Origin: Mesorhizobium sp. M8A.F.Ca.ET.218.01.1.1
GTDB lineage: Bacteria > Pseudomonadota > Alphaproteobacteria > Rhizobiales > Rhizobiaceae
Direction: 5' to 3'
Length of the DNA stretch: 64,000 nt
Assembly (NCBI RefSeq): GCF_004791165.1
Contig: NZ_SRUZ01000007.1
Span: 186,001-250,000 of the forward strand
Position numbers and translations under genes: made by a program. The notes under the pieces are model-generated. The model saw only the letters and a list, made by a program, of their open reading frames with translations. It was not told the DNA's origin and did not search any database. Of the stretch, positions 7,986-16,393 are shown piece by piece (positions within the stretch are counted from its first letter, which is position 1; each line of letters opens with the position of its first letter).

Positions 7986-8678
7986 CTACGCCGCGCGCTT
8001 GGGCTCCACCGCGAAGGGGCTGAGGCCGAGCCAGGTCTGCATTTGCCTGCCGATGGCCTGGTCGCCGGTCAGGACGACCTTCGCGCCGGCCTTCTCGACG
8101 GTGAGCAATCCCATCCAGATCGCCGTCATCGTGTGCAGGTCGGTCGAGACATAGAGGTCGACGTCGAAGCCCGGATCGTACCAGCACAGGTCGACCTCGC
8201 CGTGCTTTTCGACGATCAGCCACCAGGAGCGTTTGGAAGCGGGGAGTTCCTGATACAGAAATTGTATCACCGTGCGTCCTTCCGGCAGCGGCGAAGGGTT
8301 CAAATTGCGCCGCATGTCCCACATCAGCAGCGACGGATCGAGATTCTTCAGCGACAGCCGGGACTCGACCCATTTCTGGCCCCAGAACCCCATCGCCTCG
8401 ACGACCGGACGCAGATCGCGGCCGGCCTCGGTCAGCCGGTAGTCGAAGATCCCTTTTTCTCCCTGGACCTCCTTGCGCTCGACGATCCCCGCCAGCTCAA
8501 GCTCCTTCAGCCGTTGCGACAGAAGGGTCGGCGACATTTTCGGCACGCCGCGGCGCAGGTCATTGAAGCGGGTCGACCCCGCCACGAGCTCGCGCATCAG
8601 CACCATCGTCCAGCGGGTGCACAGCACCTCGGCGGCCATCGATAGCGGGCAGAACTGTTTGTATCCGTGCTGGGTCAT
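7986..8678 (-). CDS. HxlR family winged-helix regulator with SCP2-like C-terminal domain
   Basis: 230 residues, twice the usual HxlR length. The first about 105 residues are the HxlR winged helix: FCPLSMAAEVLCTRWTMVLMRELVAGSTRFNDLRRGVPKMSPTLLSQRLKELELAGIVER. The rest (about 130-225) resembles the sterol-carrier/SCP2-like domain found in some HxlR proteins and may bind a hydrophobic ligand. Divergent from a DUF1330 gene; a perfect palindrome lies between them and a related palindrome lies inside this gene, so autoregulation is likely. Confidence 0.88.
   Translation of the reverse strand: MTQHGYKQFCPLSMAAEVLCTRWTMVLMRELVAGSTRFNDLRRGVPKMSPTLLSQRLKELELAGIVERKEVQGEKGIFDYRLTEAGRDLRPVVEAMGFWGQKWVESRLSLKNLDPSLLMWDMRRNLNPSPLPEGRTVIQFLYQELPASKRSWWLIVEKHGEVDLCWYDPGFDVDLYVSTDLHTMTAIWMGLLTVEKAGAKVVLTGDQAIGRQMQTWLGLSPFAVEPKRAA
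8251..8269. promoter_or_regulatory. Operator-like palindrome inside the hxlR-type gene
   Basis: TGATACAGAAATTGTATCA is a 7-5-7 inverted repeat in the C-terminal coding part of the regulator. Its core TACAGAAATTGTA differs by one base from the core TACAGAAACTGTA of the intergenic palindrome at 8738-8752. Possibly a second binding site for the regulator; inferred. Confidence 0.45.
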
Positions 8679-8737
8679 GACTGTGCCTCTCCCTCGAACC
8701 TGCGGCCAACATTAGTCCTTCGTGATTGAAGCGGCGA

Positions 8738-8752
8738 GTACAGAAACTGTAC
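8738..8752. promoter_or_regulatory. Palindromic operator between hxlR-type regulator and DUF1330 gene
   Basis: GTACAG-AAA-CTGTAC, a perfect 6-3-6 palindrome 60 bases upstream of the regulator start and 102 upstream of the DUF1330 start. A further half-site GGTACAG follows at 8759-8765. HxlR regulators bind as dimers to sites of this type. Confidence 0.6.
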
Positions 8753-8853
8753 CGGCCCGGTACAGATCGCGGACTGGCTGGCGCTGGCCCTGCCATGCGA
8801 GCCCTTTGGCCGGTGCACGGGATACCCCTGTGCGCCGCAACCAGGAGACCACA

Positions 8854-9180
8854 ATGACTGCTTACGTTATCGCGGACATCAAGATGAAGGACCCGAAGTG
8901 GGTCCCGGCCTACGCCGCCTCGGTGCACGACCTCGTCCACAAGCATGGCGGCAAATATCTGTCGCGAAGCGGCAATGTGACGACGCTCGAAGGCATGCCG
9001 CTCGACACGACGCTGATCGCCCTGATGGCTTTCCCGTCGGAAGCCGCGGCGCGCGCCTTCACCAGCGATCCGGCCTATGCGCCTTTCGTTTCGGCCCGCC
9101 AGGACGGCAGCGACAGCCGTTTCCAGCTGATCGACGACACCGATCTGGCCGGAACGATCCCGTACCTGCCGAAGGGATGA
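8854..9180 (+). CDS. DUF1330 domain protein
   Basis: 108 residues of the DUF1330 family (ferredoxin-like alpha/beta fold): TAYVIADIKMKDPKWVPAYAASVHDLVHKHGGKYLSR, then a second half with FPSEAAARAFTSDPAYAPF. Biochemical role unknown in this family. The ATG has AGGAGA ten bases upstream. It is transcribed away from the HxlR-type regulator across a palindromic operator and is probably its target. Confidence 0.9.
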   Translation: MTAYVIADIKMKDPKWVPAYAASVHDLVHKHGGKYLSRSGNVTTLEGMPLDTTLIALMAFPSEAAARAFTSDPAYAPFVSARQDGSDSRFQLIDDTDLAGTIPYLPKG

Positions 9181-9293
9181 CCGGCATTCGCCGCGTTTTC
9201 GGGATCTCCACGCAACAACAGCCACGGCGCTTGCCTGTCGCGCCGCCGTATTGTCGGCGGCCGGCCAGCCGTGCCTTTTCAACAGGAATGGAT

Positions 9294-9821
9294 ATGGAAT
9301 CAAACTTTCGCAACGGGCTTCTCATGGTGGGGGCCGTGCTGGCCGTCTGCACGACCTTCGCACAGGCGCATCAGGAGGCGGCGGGCGCGCAGGATGCCAA
9401 TCCGCTGGCCGAAAAGGTGCGGGCAGCCAACAGCCGGTTTCTCGACGTCAACGCCGCGACGGCGGAAGGCTATGCGCCCATTCCCTGCGCCAGCGGCATC
9501 ACCGGCGGCGCCATGGGCATCCACTATGTCAATGGCGGGTATCTGAAGGACGACAAGATCGACATCGCCCGTCCCGAAGCGGTGATGTACGAGCCGATGG
9601 CCGACGGCACGCTGAAGCTGGTGGCGGTCGAATACATCACCTCGAAGGGGCCGGCGTCGCTCGAGGGACAGCTGTTCAACTTCAACAGCGCGCCCAACCG
9701 CTATGGCCTGGGTGAATTCTACGAACTGCATGTCTGGGCCTGGAAAGGCAACCCGACCGGCACCTTCGCCGACATGAACCCGAAAGTGTCATGCGAGCAC
9801 GTGATGGCACCGAGCCAGTAA
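9294..9821 (+). CDS. Conserved secreted protein of unknown function
   Basis: 175 residues with a signal peptide (MESNFRNGLLMVGAVLAVCTTFAQA, cleavage near residue 25). The mature part keeps two cysteines (IPCASG and VSCEHV) that could form a disulfide and a conserved block MGIHYVNGGYLKDDKIDIARPEAVMYEP; it ends in EFYELHVWAWKGNPTGTFADMNP. This pattern occurs in uncharacterised periplasmic proteins of proteobacteria. ATG at 9288 is also in frame, but the AGGA at 9284-9287 fits the second ATG at 9294. A strong hairpin follows the stop. Confidence 0.75.
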   Translation: MESNFRNGLLMVGAVLAVCTTFAQAHQEAAGAQDANPLAEKVRAANSRFLDVNAATAEGYAPIPCASGITGGAMGIHYVNGGYLKDDKIDIARPEAVMYEPMADGTLKLVAVEYITSKGPASLEGQLFNFNSAPNRYGLGEFYELHVWAWKGNPTGTFADMNPKVSCEHVMAPSQ

Positions 9822-9828
9822 ACGGCAC

Positions 9829-9856
9829 GGCCAGGCGGCGACAACGCCGCCTGGCC
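9829..9856 (+). terminator. Terminator-like hairpin
   Basis: Perfect 12-base stem (GGCCAGGCGGCG / CGCCGCCTGGCC) with a four-base loop ACAA, starting 7 bases after the stop of the secreted protein gene. There is no T-tract, so it may work as a 3' stability hairpin or for both converging transcripts. Confidence 0.6.
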
Positions 9857-9880
9857 GAACTCTCGAATTGCATGAGGCTC

Positions 9881-10330
9881 TCAGGCGGCCTTGATCAGGC
9901 CGAGCTGGGCGAGGGCGGCGACGCCGTCGTCGAGGCCGATTTCCTCGACGATCCTGCCGTCGATCACCTTCAGCACCGTGGTGCCGGTGAACCGCATGGT
10001 GCGGCCGGTGGCGGCGGGCAGCGAACCGGTGAGGAAATCGCTGAAGGCCGGGCCGGTATGCGTGCCGCCGCCCTCCCACTGGCCGACGACATAGTCGCCC
10101 TCGGCGATGAGATCGGCGGTCGCCCAGAAGTTGAGATCCGGGAAAGCGGCACGGAAATCGGTCATGAAGGCCTTGATGTCGTCGCGGCCGCGGCGCGGCT
10201 CGTGCAGCGAATATTTCAGCAGCATGTCGGGCGCGGCGACGGCGTCGACGACGGAGAGGTCGCAGGTTTCACCCCAGAAGTCGGTGAACCATCTGACGAC
10301 GACGGCCTTGTTGTCTTCCTGCTTGGTCAT
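9881..10330 (-). CDS. SnoaL-like ester cyclase family protein
   Basis: 149 residues with the NTF2-like fold of the SnoaL/ester-cyclase family: a long opening helix (NKAVVVRWFTDFWGETCDLSVVDAVAAPDM), then GRDDIKAFMTDFRAAFPDLNFWATADLIAEGDYVVGQWEGGGTHTGPAF and a closing strand TVLKVIDGRIVEEIGLDD. These proteins bind small hydrophobic molecules in a conical pocket; most homologues have no proven reaction. Convergent with the secreted protein gene; AGGACCTCCCT upstream gives a good ribosome binding site. Confidence 0.85.
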   Translation of the reverse strand: MTKQEDNKAVVVRWFTDFWGETCDLSVVDAVAAPDMLLKYSLHEPRRGRDDIKAFMTDFRAAFPDLNFWATADLIAEGDYVVGQWEGGGTHTGPAFSDFLTGSLPAATGRTMRFTGTTVLKVIDGRIVEEIGLDDGVAALAQLGLIKAA

Positions 10331-10541
10331 AGGGAGGTCCTCTTCTTGTCTGGTTTGGAGATCACCTGTGTCGATGATCCCCAGCCATCCCTAGGACGAC
10401 CCGACGCGCGCAAAACTCCGGATCTTGCCGGCCAATCGAAAGGCTCAGAGCAGCAACGGCCGGTCATGGCGGCGCACCTCCGCCGCCTTGCGCGACAAGT
10501 AACGCTTTCTTCTCTGGTTTTGCCGCAGATTGCCCCGCGGG

Positions 10542-12668
10542 ATGGGGCAGGCGAAACGGACGATGGCGCGGCAGGGCAGGAAAAATCGCAACGGAGCGTT
10601 CTGGGCCAAGGCCCTGGAGAGCGCCCATCTTGGCGTCTGGGACTGGAATCTTCGCACCGGCGACAGCTTCTATTCGGCGACCTGGGCGCGAATGCTGGGT
10701 TACGGCGAGGATGAACTCGCCAACACCAGCGACCTGTGGCTGCAACTGACCCATCCCGACGACCGCGAGCGGGCGCTGGCCAGCGGCGACCGCCACATTG
10801 CCGGGCTGACCGACGCCATCGAAACCGAACTCAGGCTCAAGCACAAGCAGGGCCATTGGATATGGGTGCTCGACCGCGGCGGCATCGTCGAGCGCGACGT
10901 CGACGGCAAGCCGCTCAGGCTGATGGGCGTGCAGACCGACATCTCGAAGCAGAAGGCGGCCGAGGCCGCGCTCGAACAGGTCAATGTGCGCTTCCGCCTG
11001 GCGCTCGCCGCCAGCGGCACCGGTATCTGGCACTATGACATGGCCACCAACAAGAGCTATTGGGACGCCCGCACGCGGGACATATTCGGCCTCGTTGCCG
11101 ACACCGACGAAGTGTCGGGCGGCCTCTGGCATACCTATCTGCATCCCGACGACAAGGAAGCCACCGAGCAGGCGCATTTGCCGACGCCCGGCTCGGACAA
11201 GGTTACCGCCTCGCAATACCGCATCATCAGGCGCGACGGCGCCATCCGCCATGTCGAGTCGCTGGTGCGCTTCGTTGCCGCGGCGGGCGCGGCCGGCCTG
11301 GTTCTCGGCACGGTGCGCGACATCACCGAGGACAAGCTGCGCGAACAGGAGCTTGCCTTCGCCGCCCGCCATGACGCGCTGACCGGCTTGTGGAACCGCG
11401 CCGCCTTCGACAGGCTGCTCGCCGACCATATCGCCACGGGCGTGCCGCTCGCGGTGTTCTACATCGACCTCGACTACTTCAAGGCGCTCAACGATTTCGC
11501 CGGCCATGCCGCCGGCGATCTGGCGCTGAAGAGCGTCGCCGCGGGCATTGGCCGCTGCCTGCCGCCATCGGCGCATGCGGCGCGGCTCGGCGGCGACGAG
11601 TTCGCGCTGATGGTGCCCGATTGCGACGCCGTGCAGGCCGAGCGGCTGGCCGGCGCCATCCTGGCGGCCGTGCGCGACGCCGATCTCGGCGTTGCCGCGA
11701 CCTCACGCCGGCTGGCCGCCAGCATCGGCATCGCCATCGTCCGCGACCGCGTCACCACGGTGGCCGACGCGCTGGCCTGCGCCGACGATGCCTGCTACGC
11801 GGCCAAGGCCGCCGGGCGCGATCGCTTCGCGCTGTTTTCGACCGATGCCGTCTCCGGCTCGGGCGGCCTCAACGCGGCACGGCTCGCCGCCGACACGGTG
11901 GACGCCATGGAGGATGGCAGGCTGAAGCTGTTCGGCCAGGAGATCCACCGGCTGGGCAGGCCCTGGGAAGAGAACCGCCATGTCGAGGTGCTGGCGCGGC
12001 TTGCCGGAAAGGACGGTCGGCTGATCCCGCCCGGCGAGTTCATACCGGCGGCGGAGCGCTTCGGCATTGCCGCGCGGCTCGATCGCTGGATCATCCGCAC
12101 CGCGCTGTCGCGGCACGGCGCGACGATGAAATCCGGCGCGATCACGCTCGGCTTCAACCTGTCGGCGCAGACGCTGAGCGATCCGGGACTATGGGACTTC
12201 GTCGACAGCATCATCGAGGAAACCGGGGCGCCGCATTCGGGCATCGGCTTCGAAATCACCGAAACCGCCGCCGTTACCAATTTCGATGCCGCCGAAACCT
12301 TCGTGCGCAAGGCGCGCGAGCGGCACTGCAGGGTCAGCCTCGACGATTTCGGCGCCGGCATGAGCTCGTTCGAATATCTCAGGCGCTTTCCGGTCGATGC
12401 CATCAAGATCGACGGCTCCTTCATCGAGCACGTCACGGAAAGCCGCTTCGACCGCGAGATCGTGCTGGCAATCACCAGCATTGCCCGCAGCCTCGGTTGC
12501 GCAGTCGTCGCCGAGAAGATCGAGCGGCAGGACACGGTGGCCATGCTGGATGACATGGGCGTCGAGTTCGGCCAGGGTTTTCTGCTGCACCGGCCCGAAC
12601 CGCTGGAGCGGATCGTGGCGCGGGCGGCGCGAATGGCCGGCGGCGCATCGAGACGCATGGCGTCCTGA
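10542..12668 (+). CDS. Diguanylate cyclase/phosphodiesterase with two PAS domains (PAS-PAS-GGDEF-EAL)
   Basis: 708 residues, no membrane segment. Two PAS/PAC sensor units cover about residues 25-135 and 150-270. The GGDEF domain follows with an intact active site RLGGDEFAL; no RxxD inhibitory site is visible five residues before it. The EAL domain keeps the metal ligands: GFNLSAQTLSD (Asn), FEITET (Glu), DDFGAGMSSFEYLRRFPVDAIKIDG (Asp, Asp, Lys) and VVAEKIE, but the signature triplet reads EVL instead of EAL. The protein may make or break cyclic-di-GMP depending on the PAS ligand. Starts at TTG 10530 or ATG 10563 are also possible. Confidence 0.92.
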   Translation: MGQAKRTMARQGRKNRNGAFWAKALESAHLGVWDWNLRTGDSFYSATWARMLGYGEDELANTSDLWLQLTHPDDRERALASGDRHIAGLTDAIETELRLKHKQGHWIWVLDRGGIVERDVDGKPLRLMGVQTDISKQKAAEAALEQVNVRFRLALAASGTGIWHYDMATNKSYWDARTRDIFGLVADTDEVSGGLWHTYLHPDDKEATEQAHLPTPGSDKVTASQYRIIRRDGAIRHVESLVRFVAAAGAAGLVLGTVRDITEDKLREQELAFAARHDALTGLWNRAAFDRLLADHIATGVPLAVFYIDLDYFKALNDFAGHAAGDLALKSVAAGIGRCLPPSAHAARLGGDEFALMVPDCDAVQAERLAGAILAAVRDADLGVAATSRRLAASIGIAIVRDRVTTVADALACADDACYAAKAAGRDRFALFSTDAVSGSGGLNAARLAADTVDAMEDGRLKLFGQEIHRLGRPWEENRHVEVLARLAGKDGRLIPPGEFIPAAERFGIAARLDRWIIRTALSRHGATMKSGAITLGFNLSAQTLSDPGLWDFVDSIIEETGAPHSGIGFEITETAAVTNFDAAETFVRKARERHCRVSLDDFGAGMSSFEYLRRFPVDAIKIDGSFIEHVTESRFDREIVLAITSIARSLGCAVVAEKIERQDTVAMLDDMGVEFGQGFLLHRPEPLERIVARAARMAGGASRRMAS

Positions 12669-12676
12669 TGGACAAA

Positions 12677-12717
12677 ACGCATGTCGCTCCAAAAGCGACC
12701 TGGATAGCGACATGCGT
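12677..12717. repeat. Short palindromic repeat (RPE-like)
   Basis: ACGCATGTCGCT and AGCGACATGCGT form a perfect 12-base inverted repeat around the spacer CCAAAAGCGACCTGGAT. The arms match the ACGCATGTCG type of short intergenic palindromes that are abundant in rhizobial genomes. It lies just behind the GGDEF/EAL gene and could also act as an mRNA 3' hairpin. Confidence 0.6.
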
Positions 12718-12770
12718 GAAGACGAAGACTTGATGCGCAGACTGAATCCGTTCAGCGCGACGCGTTCTGT

Positions 12771-12965
12771 TCAGCCGAGCCGGCGCGCCGCCACTCGCGA
12801 AAATTCCAGTACCCCCGGTTCCGGCTTCCTGTGCTGTGCTTCCGCCACGGTCTCGATCAACAGGTCGAGGGCCTCGCATGTCGAACGGCTCGTCTCGTCA
12901 TTGCCGCGCAGATAGTGGTAGGCGCGTTCGAGATGGAGCCGGGCGGCTGAAAAATCGCTGGTCAA
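12771..12965 (-). CDS. Small hypothetical protein
   Basis: 64 residues, mostly helical: TSDFSAARLHLERAYHYLRGNDETSRSTCEALDLLIETVAEAQHR. No signal peptide or membrane segment. I chose the TTG at 12965 because GGAGGG lies five bases upstream; an in-frame ATG at 12977 would make it 68 residues but has no ribosome binding site. Function unknown; small helical proteins of this type are common in Mesorhizobium. Confidence 0.6.
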   Translation of the reverse strand: MTSDFSAARLHLERAYHYLRGNDETSRSTCEALDLLIETVAEAQHRKPEPGVLEFSRVAARRLG

Positions 12966-13163
12966 TGGTCCCTCCATGATCCCGCCCTAATGTATTTTGG
13001 CCGGCCTGGCGCAAGGTGGGGTAAATATCCACAGGCGCTTTTAATTCAAATGCTGGCAAATGCCGCGCGGCGATGGCGCCGCCGTGTCAGGAGTGGCGGC
13101 GCCGCGGCTTTGCGCGGTGTGGCGGCGCGGCTAGACTGCGCTCTTTTGTCCGAGGTGAAATCG

Positions 13164-13889
13164 ATGATCGTCCAAGCCTGCATCAACGGCGCGCGTCCGC
13201 GCGATTTCCATCCCAGCCTGCCGCTGACGGCGCAAGCGATGGCCGGCGATGCGGCGGCCTGCGTTGCCGCGGGTGCGGCCGAACTGCACATCCATCCGCG
13301 GGGCGCCGACGGGCGCGAAAGCCTGGCGGCGGTGGATATGACGGTCCTTGCCGTGCGCCAGGCCTGTCCGGGCACATTGATAGGCGTATCGACCGGCGCC
13401 TGGATCGAGAACGATGTGGCGCGGACCCGCGCGGCGATCGCGGCCTGGCGCGAGCTGCCCGACTATGCCTCGGTCAATCTCTCCGAAGCCGACGCGCCTG
13501 CTGTGATGGAGTTGTTGCGCAGGCAGGGCGTCGGCATCGAGGCGGGGCTTGCCACCACGGAAGATGCCGAGCGCTTCGTGGCGCTCGCCGATCACGGCCG
13601 CGTGCTGCGCATCCTGATCGAGATCGACATGCCGGACCTGCCCACTGCCCTCGACGAGGCGCACGGCATCGCCGCCGTGCTCGAGCGCGCCGGCGTGCGG
13701 CGGCCGATCCTGCTGCACGGCGTCGACGGCACTGTCTGGCCGTTCGTGGAGCTTGCGCGGCAAAGGCGCTGGTCGACACGGGTCGGGCTGGAGGACGGCA
13801 AGACGCTGACCGACGGAACGGTGGCGAAGGACAATGCGCAGATCGTGGCCGCGGCAGTGGCGATGTTTCGCTCCACGAGTATGAGCTGA
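13164..13889 (+). CDS. BKACE family protein (3-keto-5-aminohexanoate cleavage enzyme-like)
   Basis: 241 residues with the TIM-barrel pattern of the beta-keto acid cleavage enzymes, zinc enzymes that condense a beta-keto acid with acetyl-CoA. Zinc ligands are expected in ELHIHPRGADG (residues about 40-50); SVNLSEADAP and VGLEDGKTLTDGTVAKDNAQIV are the family's barrel-end motifs. It is shorter than the usual 270-310 residues. The ATG at 13164 follows GAGGTGAAATCG. Substrate unknown. It stands next to the acyl-CoA synthetase gene, convergent with it. Confidence 0.85.
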   Translation: MIVQACINGARPRDFHPSLPLTAQAMAGDAAACVAAGAAELHIHPRGADGRESLAAVDMTVLAVRQACPGTLIGVSTGAWIENDVARTRAAIAAWRELPDYASVNLSEADAPAVMELLRRQGVGIEAGLATTEDAERFVALADHGRVLRILIEIDMPDLPTALDEAHGIAAVLERAGVRRPILLHGVDGTVWPFVELARQRRWSTRVGLEDGKTLTDGTVAKDNAQIVAAAVAMFRSTSMS

Positions 13890-13902
13890 ACCGCGGCCCG
13901 CT

Positions 13903-15423
13903 TCAGACTCGCTGGCCGTCCGGTGCTGTCCAGGCACGCAAAATGTGTTTCTGGATCTTGCCGGACGCGGTGCGCGGCAGCGCCTCGACGAGCAAGAACT
14001 CCTTCGGCACCTTGTAGCGGGCGATGTGGGCGGCGCAGTGACTTGCCAGAGCGGCCGGATCCAGGACCCGACCGGATTTGACCACGACGAAGGCGCGGCC
14101 GACTTCGCCCCAGCGCTCGTCGGCGACGCCGATCACGGCAGCTTCGGCGATGTCGGGATGGTCGAGCAGCACCATCTCGATTTCCATGGGATAGACGTTC
14201 TCGCCGCCGGAGATGAACATGTCCTTGCGGCGGTCTACGAGGGTGACGAAGCCTTCGTCATCGCGCCGCGCGATGTCGCCGGTGCGCAACCAGCCATCGC
14301 TGGTGAAGGCGCGCGCCGTCTCTTCCGGCCGGTTCCAGTAGCCCGGCGTGATCGAGGGGCCGGACAGCCATATCTCGCCCGGTTCACCGGCGGCGACGTC
14401 CTGGCCGTCGTCGTCGACAATGCGCAGGCCGATCGTCGGCGCCGGCAGGCCGGCCGAGCCGGCCTTGCGGGCGATCCGTTCGGCCTCGACCGGCATGCCA
14501 AGCACGGTGCCGGCTTCCGTCATGCCGAAGCCATCGACCATGCGGACGCCTTGCGCCAGCCACCAGTTGATATCGATGGCCGGGTTCGGCGCGCCGCCGG
14601 TGAAGATGGCTGTGAGGGACGTCCAGCGCGCCGGCGCGAAGTCGGGGTGTTCCCGCAGCATCCTGGCCATCTGCGGCACGCAGAAATAATGGGTGACGCC
14701 AAGCGTGGGGTCGGCCAGGCGGCGGTTGGTGGCAGCGGCATCGAAACCGGGCGAGATCATCACCGTGCCGCCCTGCAGCAGCGGCGGGCGCAGGCTGGTG
14801 ACGAGACCGATGACGTGGAACATCGGGGCATCGCAGAGGAAGACGCTGGCATTGCCGACGCGCCCGAGCACACCGAAATTGACCGCCGTGGCCAAGGCGT
14901 TGCGCTCCGTGACGACGACGCCTTTCGGGCGGCCCGAGGTGCCCGACGTGTAGAGGATGATCGACGGTGCATCGCTGTCCGGCAAGGGACGGCGCGGCGC
15001 AGGTGCCTGGGCCTCGACCGCCCTTGCGAAGGCCGCGACTTCGACCGACAGGCAGCCTACCGGCAACGCTATTTCGAGTGGCGCGTCATGCAGCAGCAAC
15101 ACCGGGCCGCAATCGGCCAGGATCGCCTGCCGTTCGGCGCCGGCGAGGCGCCAGTTGAGCGGCACGAAGACGGCGCCGAGCCGCATCGCGGCCTGCTGCA
15201 GGATAAGCAGGTCGGCGCTGTTGCGGGCAAGCGTGGCGATCCGCTGCCCCTGTTCGAGGCCCCAGGCGGTTTCGAGGACGCCGACGGCGCGCTGGATGGC
15301 CCGGTCGAGCGCCGCATAAGTCCAGCGCCGGCCGGATGCCAGGTCGACGCAGGCAAGACGATCCGGCTGCGTCCCGGCGTGCAGGGCCACGGGATCCGAT
15401 GTCGTCCAGGCCGGCATTCGCAT
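13903..15423 (-). CDS. fcs: Acyl-CoA synthetase, probably feruloyl-CoA synthetase
   Basis: 506-residue class I adenylate-forming ligase that activates a carboxylic acid to its CoA thioester. Signatures: phosphate-binding loop LYTSGTSGRPKG, GFGMTEAG, the hinge WLRTGDIARRDDEGF and the C-terminal catalytic lysine in PRTASGKIQKH. The substrate is inferred from context: the gene directly upstream in the same transcript encodes a p-hydroxycinnamoyl-CoA hydratase/lyase and a MarR regulator is divergent, the layout of the ferulate/p-coumarate catabolic module. Only 32 bases separate the two genes. Confidence 0.82.
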   Translation of the reverse strand: MRMPAWTTSDPVALHAGTQPDRLACVDLASGRRWTYAALDRAIQRAVGVLETAWGLEQGQRIATLARNSADLLILQQAAMRLGAVFVPLNWRLAGAERQAILADCGPVLLLHDAPLEIALPVGCLSVEVAAFARAVEAQAPAPRRPLPDSDAPSIILYTSGTSGRPKGVVVTERNALATAVNFGVLGRVGNASVFLCDAPMFHVIGLVTSLRPPLLQGGTVMISPGFDAAATNRRLADPTLGVTHYFCVPQMARMLREHPDFAPARWTSLTAIFTGGAPNPAIDINWWLAQGVRMVDGFGMTEAGTVLGMPVEAERIARKAGSAGLPAPTIGLRIVDDDGQDVAAGEPGEIWLSGPSITPGYWNRPEETARAFTSDGWLRTGDIARRDDEGFVTLVDRRKDMFISGGENVYPMEIEMVLLDHPDIAEAAVIGVADERWGEVGRAFVVVKSGRVLDPAALASHCAAHIARYKVPKEFLLVEALPRTASGKIQKHILRAWTAPDGQRV

Positions 15424-15455
15424 CTCCTCCCAGATTGCGTCGATGGTTTATTGCG

Positions 15456-16271
15456 TCATCTGGCCTTGTCGTAGGCGCCAAGACCCGGTTTGTAGCTCTT
15501 CTCGTCGATGAACTGGCGGATGCCTTCCTTGCGGCCGTCATTGTCATGGAAGTTGGCCGCTTCCTGCGCCCGCACGAGATAGTCCTCGGCATTGTCGTAG
15601 GTCATCTCGGCGACACGGCGGATGGCATCCTTGGTCGCCTTCAGGGCAATCGGGTTCTTCTTCAAAAGAACGTTCGCGACCTCGGTGACACGCGTCTTCA
15701 GATCGGCCAGCGGCAGGCTTTCATTGACCAGCTTCCAGGCGGCGGCTTTCCTGCCGTCGATGAGCTCGCCGGTCAGCGCGTGGTACATGGCGTCGCGCAT
15801 CGACAGGAGATCGACCACCACCTTAGTGGCGCCGCCGCCGGGCAGGATGCCCCAATTGATCTCGGACAAGGCGAATTGCGCCTCGTCGGCGGCAAAGGCG
15901 AGATCGCAGGCAAAGAGCGGACCATAGCCGCCGCCGAAACACCAGCCATTGACCATGGCGATGGTCGGCTTGCCATACCAGCGCAGGCGCCGCCACCAGC
16001 CATAGGCTTCGGACTGCGCCTTGCGGATGGCGCCGAGGCCCTTGGCTTCGGTCTCGCGGAAATACTCCTTGAGATCCATGCCCGCCGACCAGGCGCTGCC
16101 TTCGCCCGATAGCACCAGCACGCCGACATCGTCGCGGAATTCGAGCGCGTCCAGAACCTCCATCATGCGCCGGTTGAGCGGCGGGTTCATGCAATTGCGC
16201 TTGTCCGGCCGGTTGAATCGCACCCAGGCGATGCCATTCTCGACATCGAAGGCAACGGGCTCTTCGGTCAT
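15456..16271 (-). CDS. ech: p-Hydroxycinnamoyl-CoA hydratase/lyase (feruloyl-CoA hydratase/lyase)
   Basis: 271-residue crotonase-fold enzyme that hydrates feruloyl- or p-coumaroyl-CoA and cleaves off vanillin or 4-hydroxybenzaldehyde plus acetyl-CoA. It is close over its full length to the known Pseudomonas enzyme: RFNRPDKRNCMNP, WSAGMDLKEYFRE (with the substrate-binding Tyr), KPTIAMVNGWCFGGGYGP, FALSEINWGILPGG (catalytic Glu) and KSYKPGLGAYDK at the end. The ATG at 16271 follows GGGAGGACACTGACC. Two tandem palindromes upstream are likely MarR operators. Confidence 0.93.
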   Translation of the reverse strand: MTEEPVAFDVENGIAWVRFNRPDKRNCMNPPLNRRMMEVLDALEFRDDVGVLVLSGEGSAWSAGMDLKEYFRETEAKGLGAIRKAQSEAYGWWRRLRWYGKPTIAMVNGWCFGGGYGPLFACDLAFAADEAQFALSEINWGILPGGGATKVVVDLLSMRDAMYHALTGELIDGRKAAAWKLVNESLPLADLKTRVTEVANVLLKKNPIALKATKDAIRRVAEMTYDNAEDYLVRAQEAANFHDNDGRKEGIRQFIDEKSYKPGLGAYDKAR

Positions 16272-16310
16272 GGTCAGTGTCCTCCCTTGGATTTCACATG
16301 CACGGAAATT

Positions 16311-16348
16311 GCTATGATGCATAGCTATATATTTGCTATGTCGCATAG
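16311..16348. promoter_or_regulatory. Two tandem operators for the divergent MarR regulator
   Basis: CTATG-ATG-CATAG (16312-16324) and CTATG-TCG-CATAG (16336-16348) are two copies of the same 5-3-5 palindrome, with centres 24 bases apart. They sit 40-77 bases upstream of ech and 45-82 upstream of marR. A TTGACA at 16359-16364 is a possible -35 box. In known ferulate systems the MarR repressor is released by the hydroxycinnamoyl-CoA thioester. Confidence 0.7.
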
Positions 16349-16393
16349 TCTTTTCTGCTTGACAAGGACTTTGATCGCGGCGATCGGTTCAAC

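Noticed and set aside
8722..8853. N-terminal extension of the DUF1330 protein
   Set aside because: The extension would cover the palindromic operator, and AGGAGA marks the ATG at 8854.
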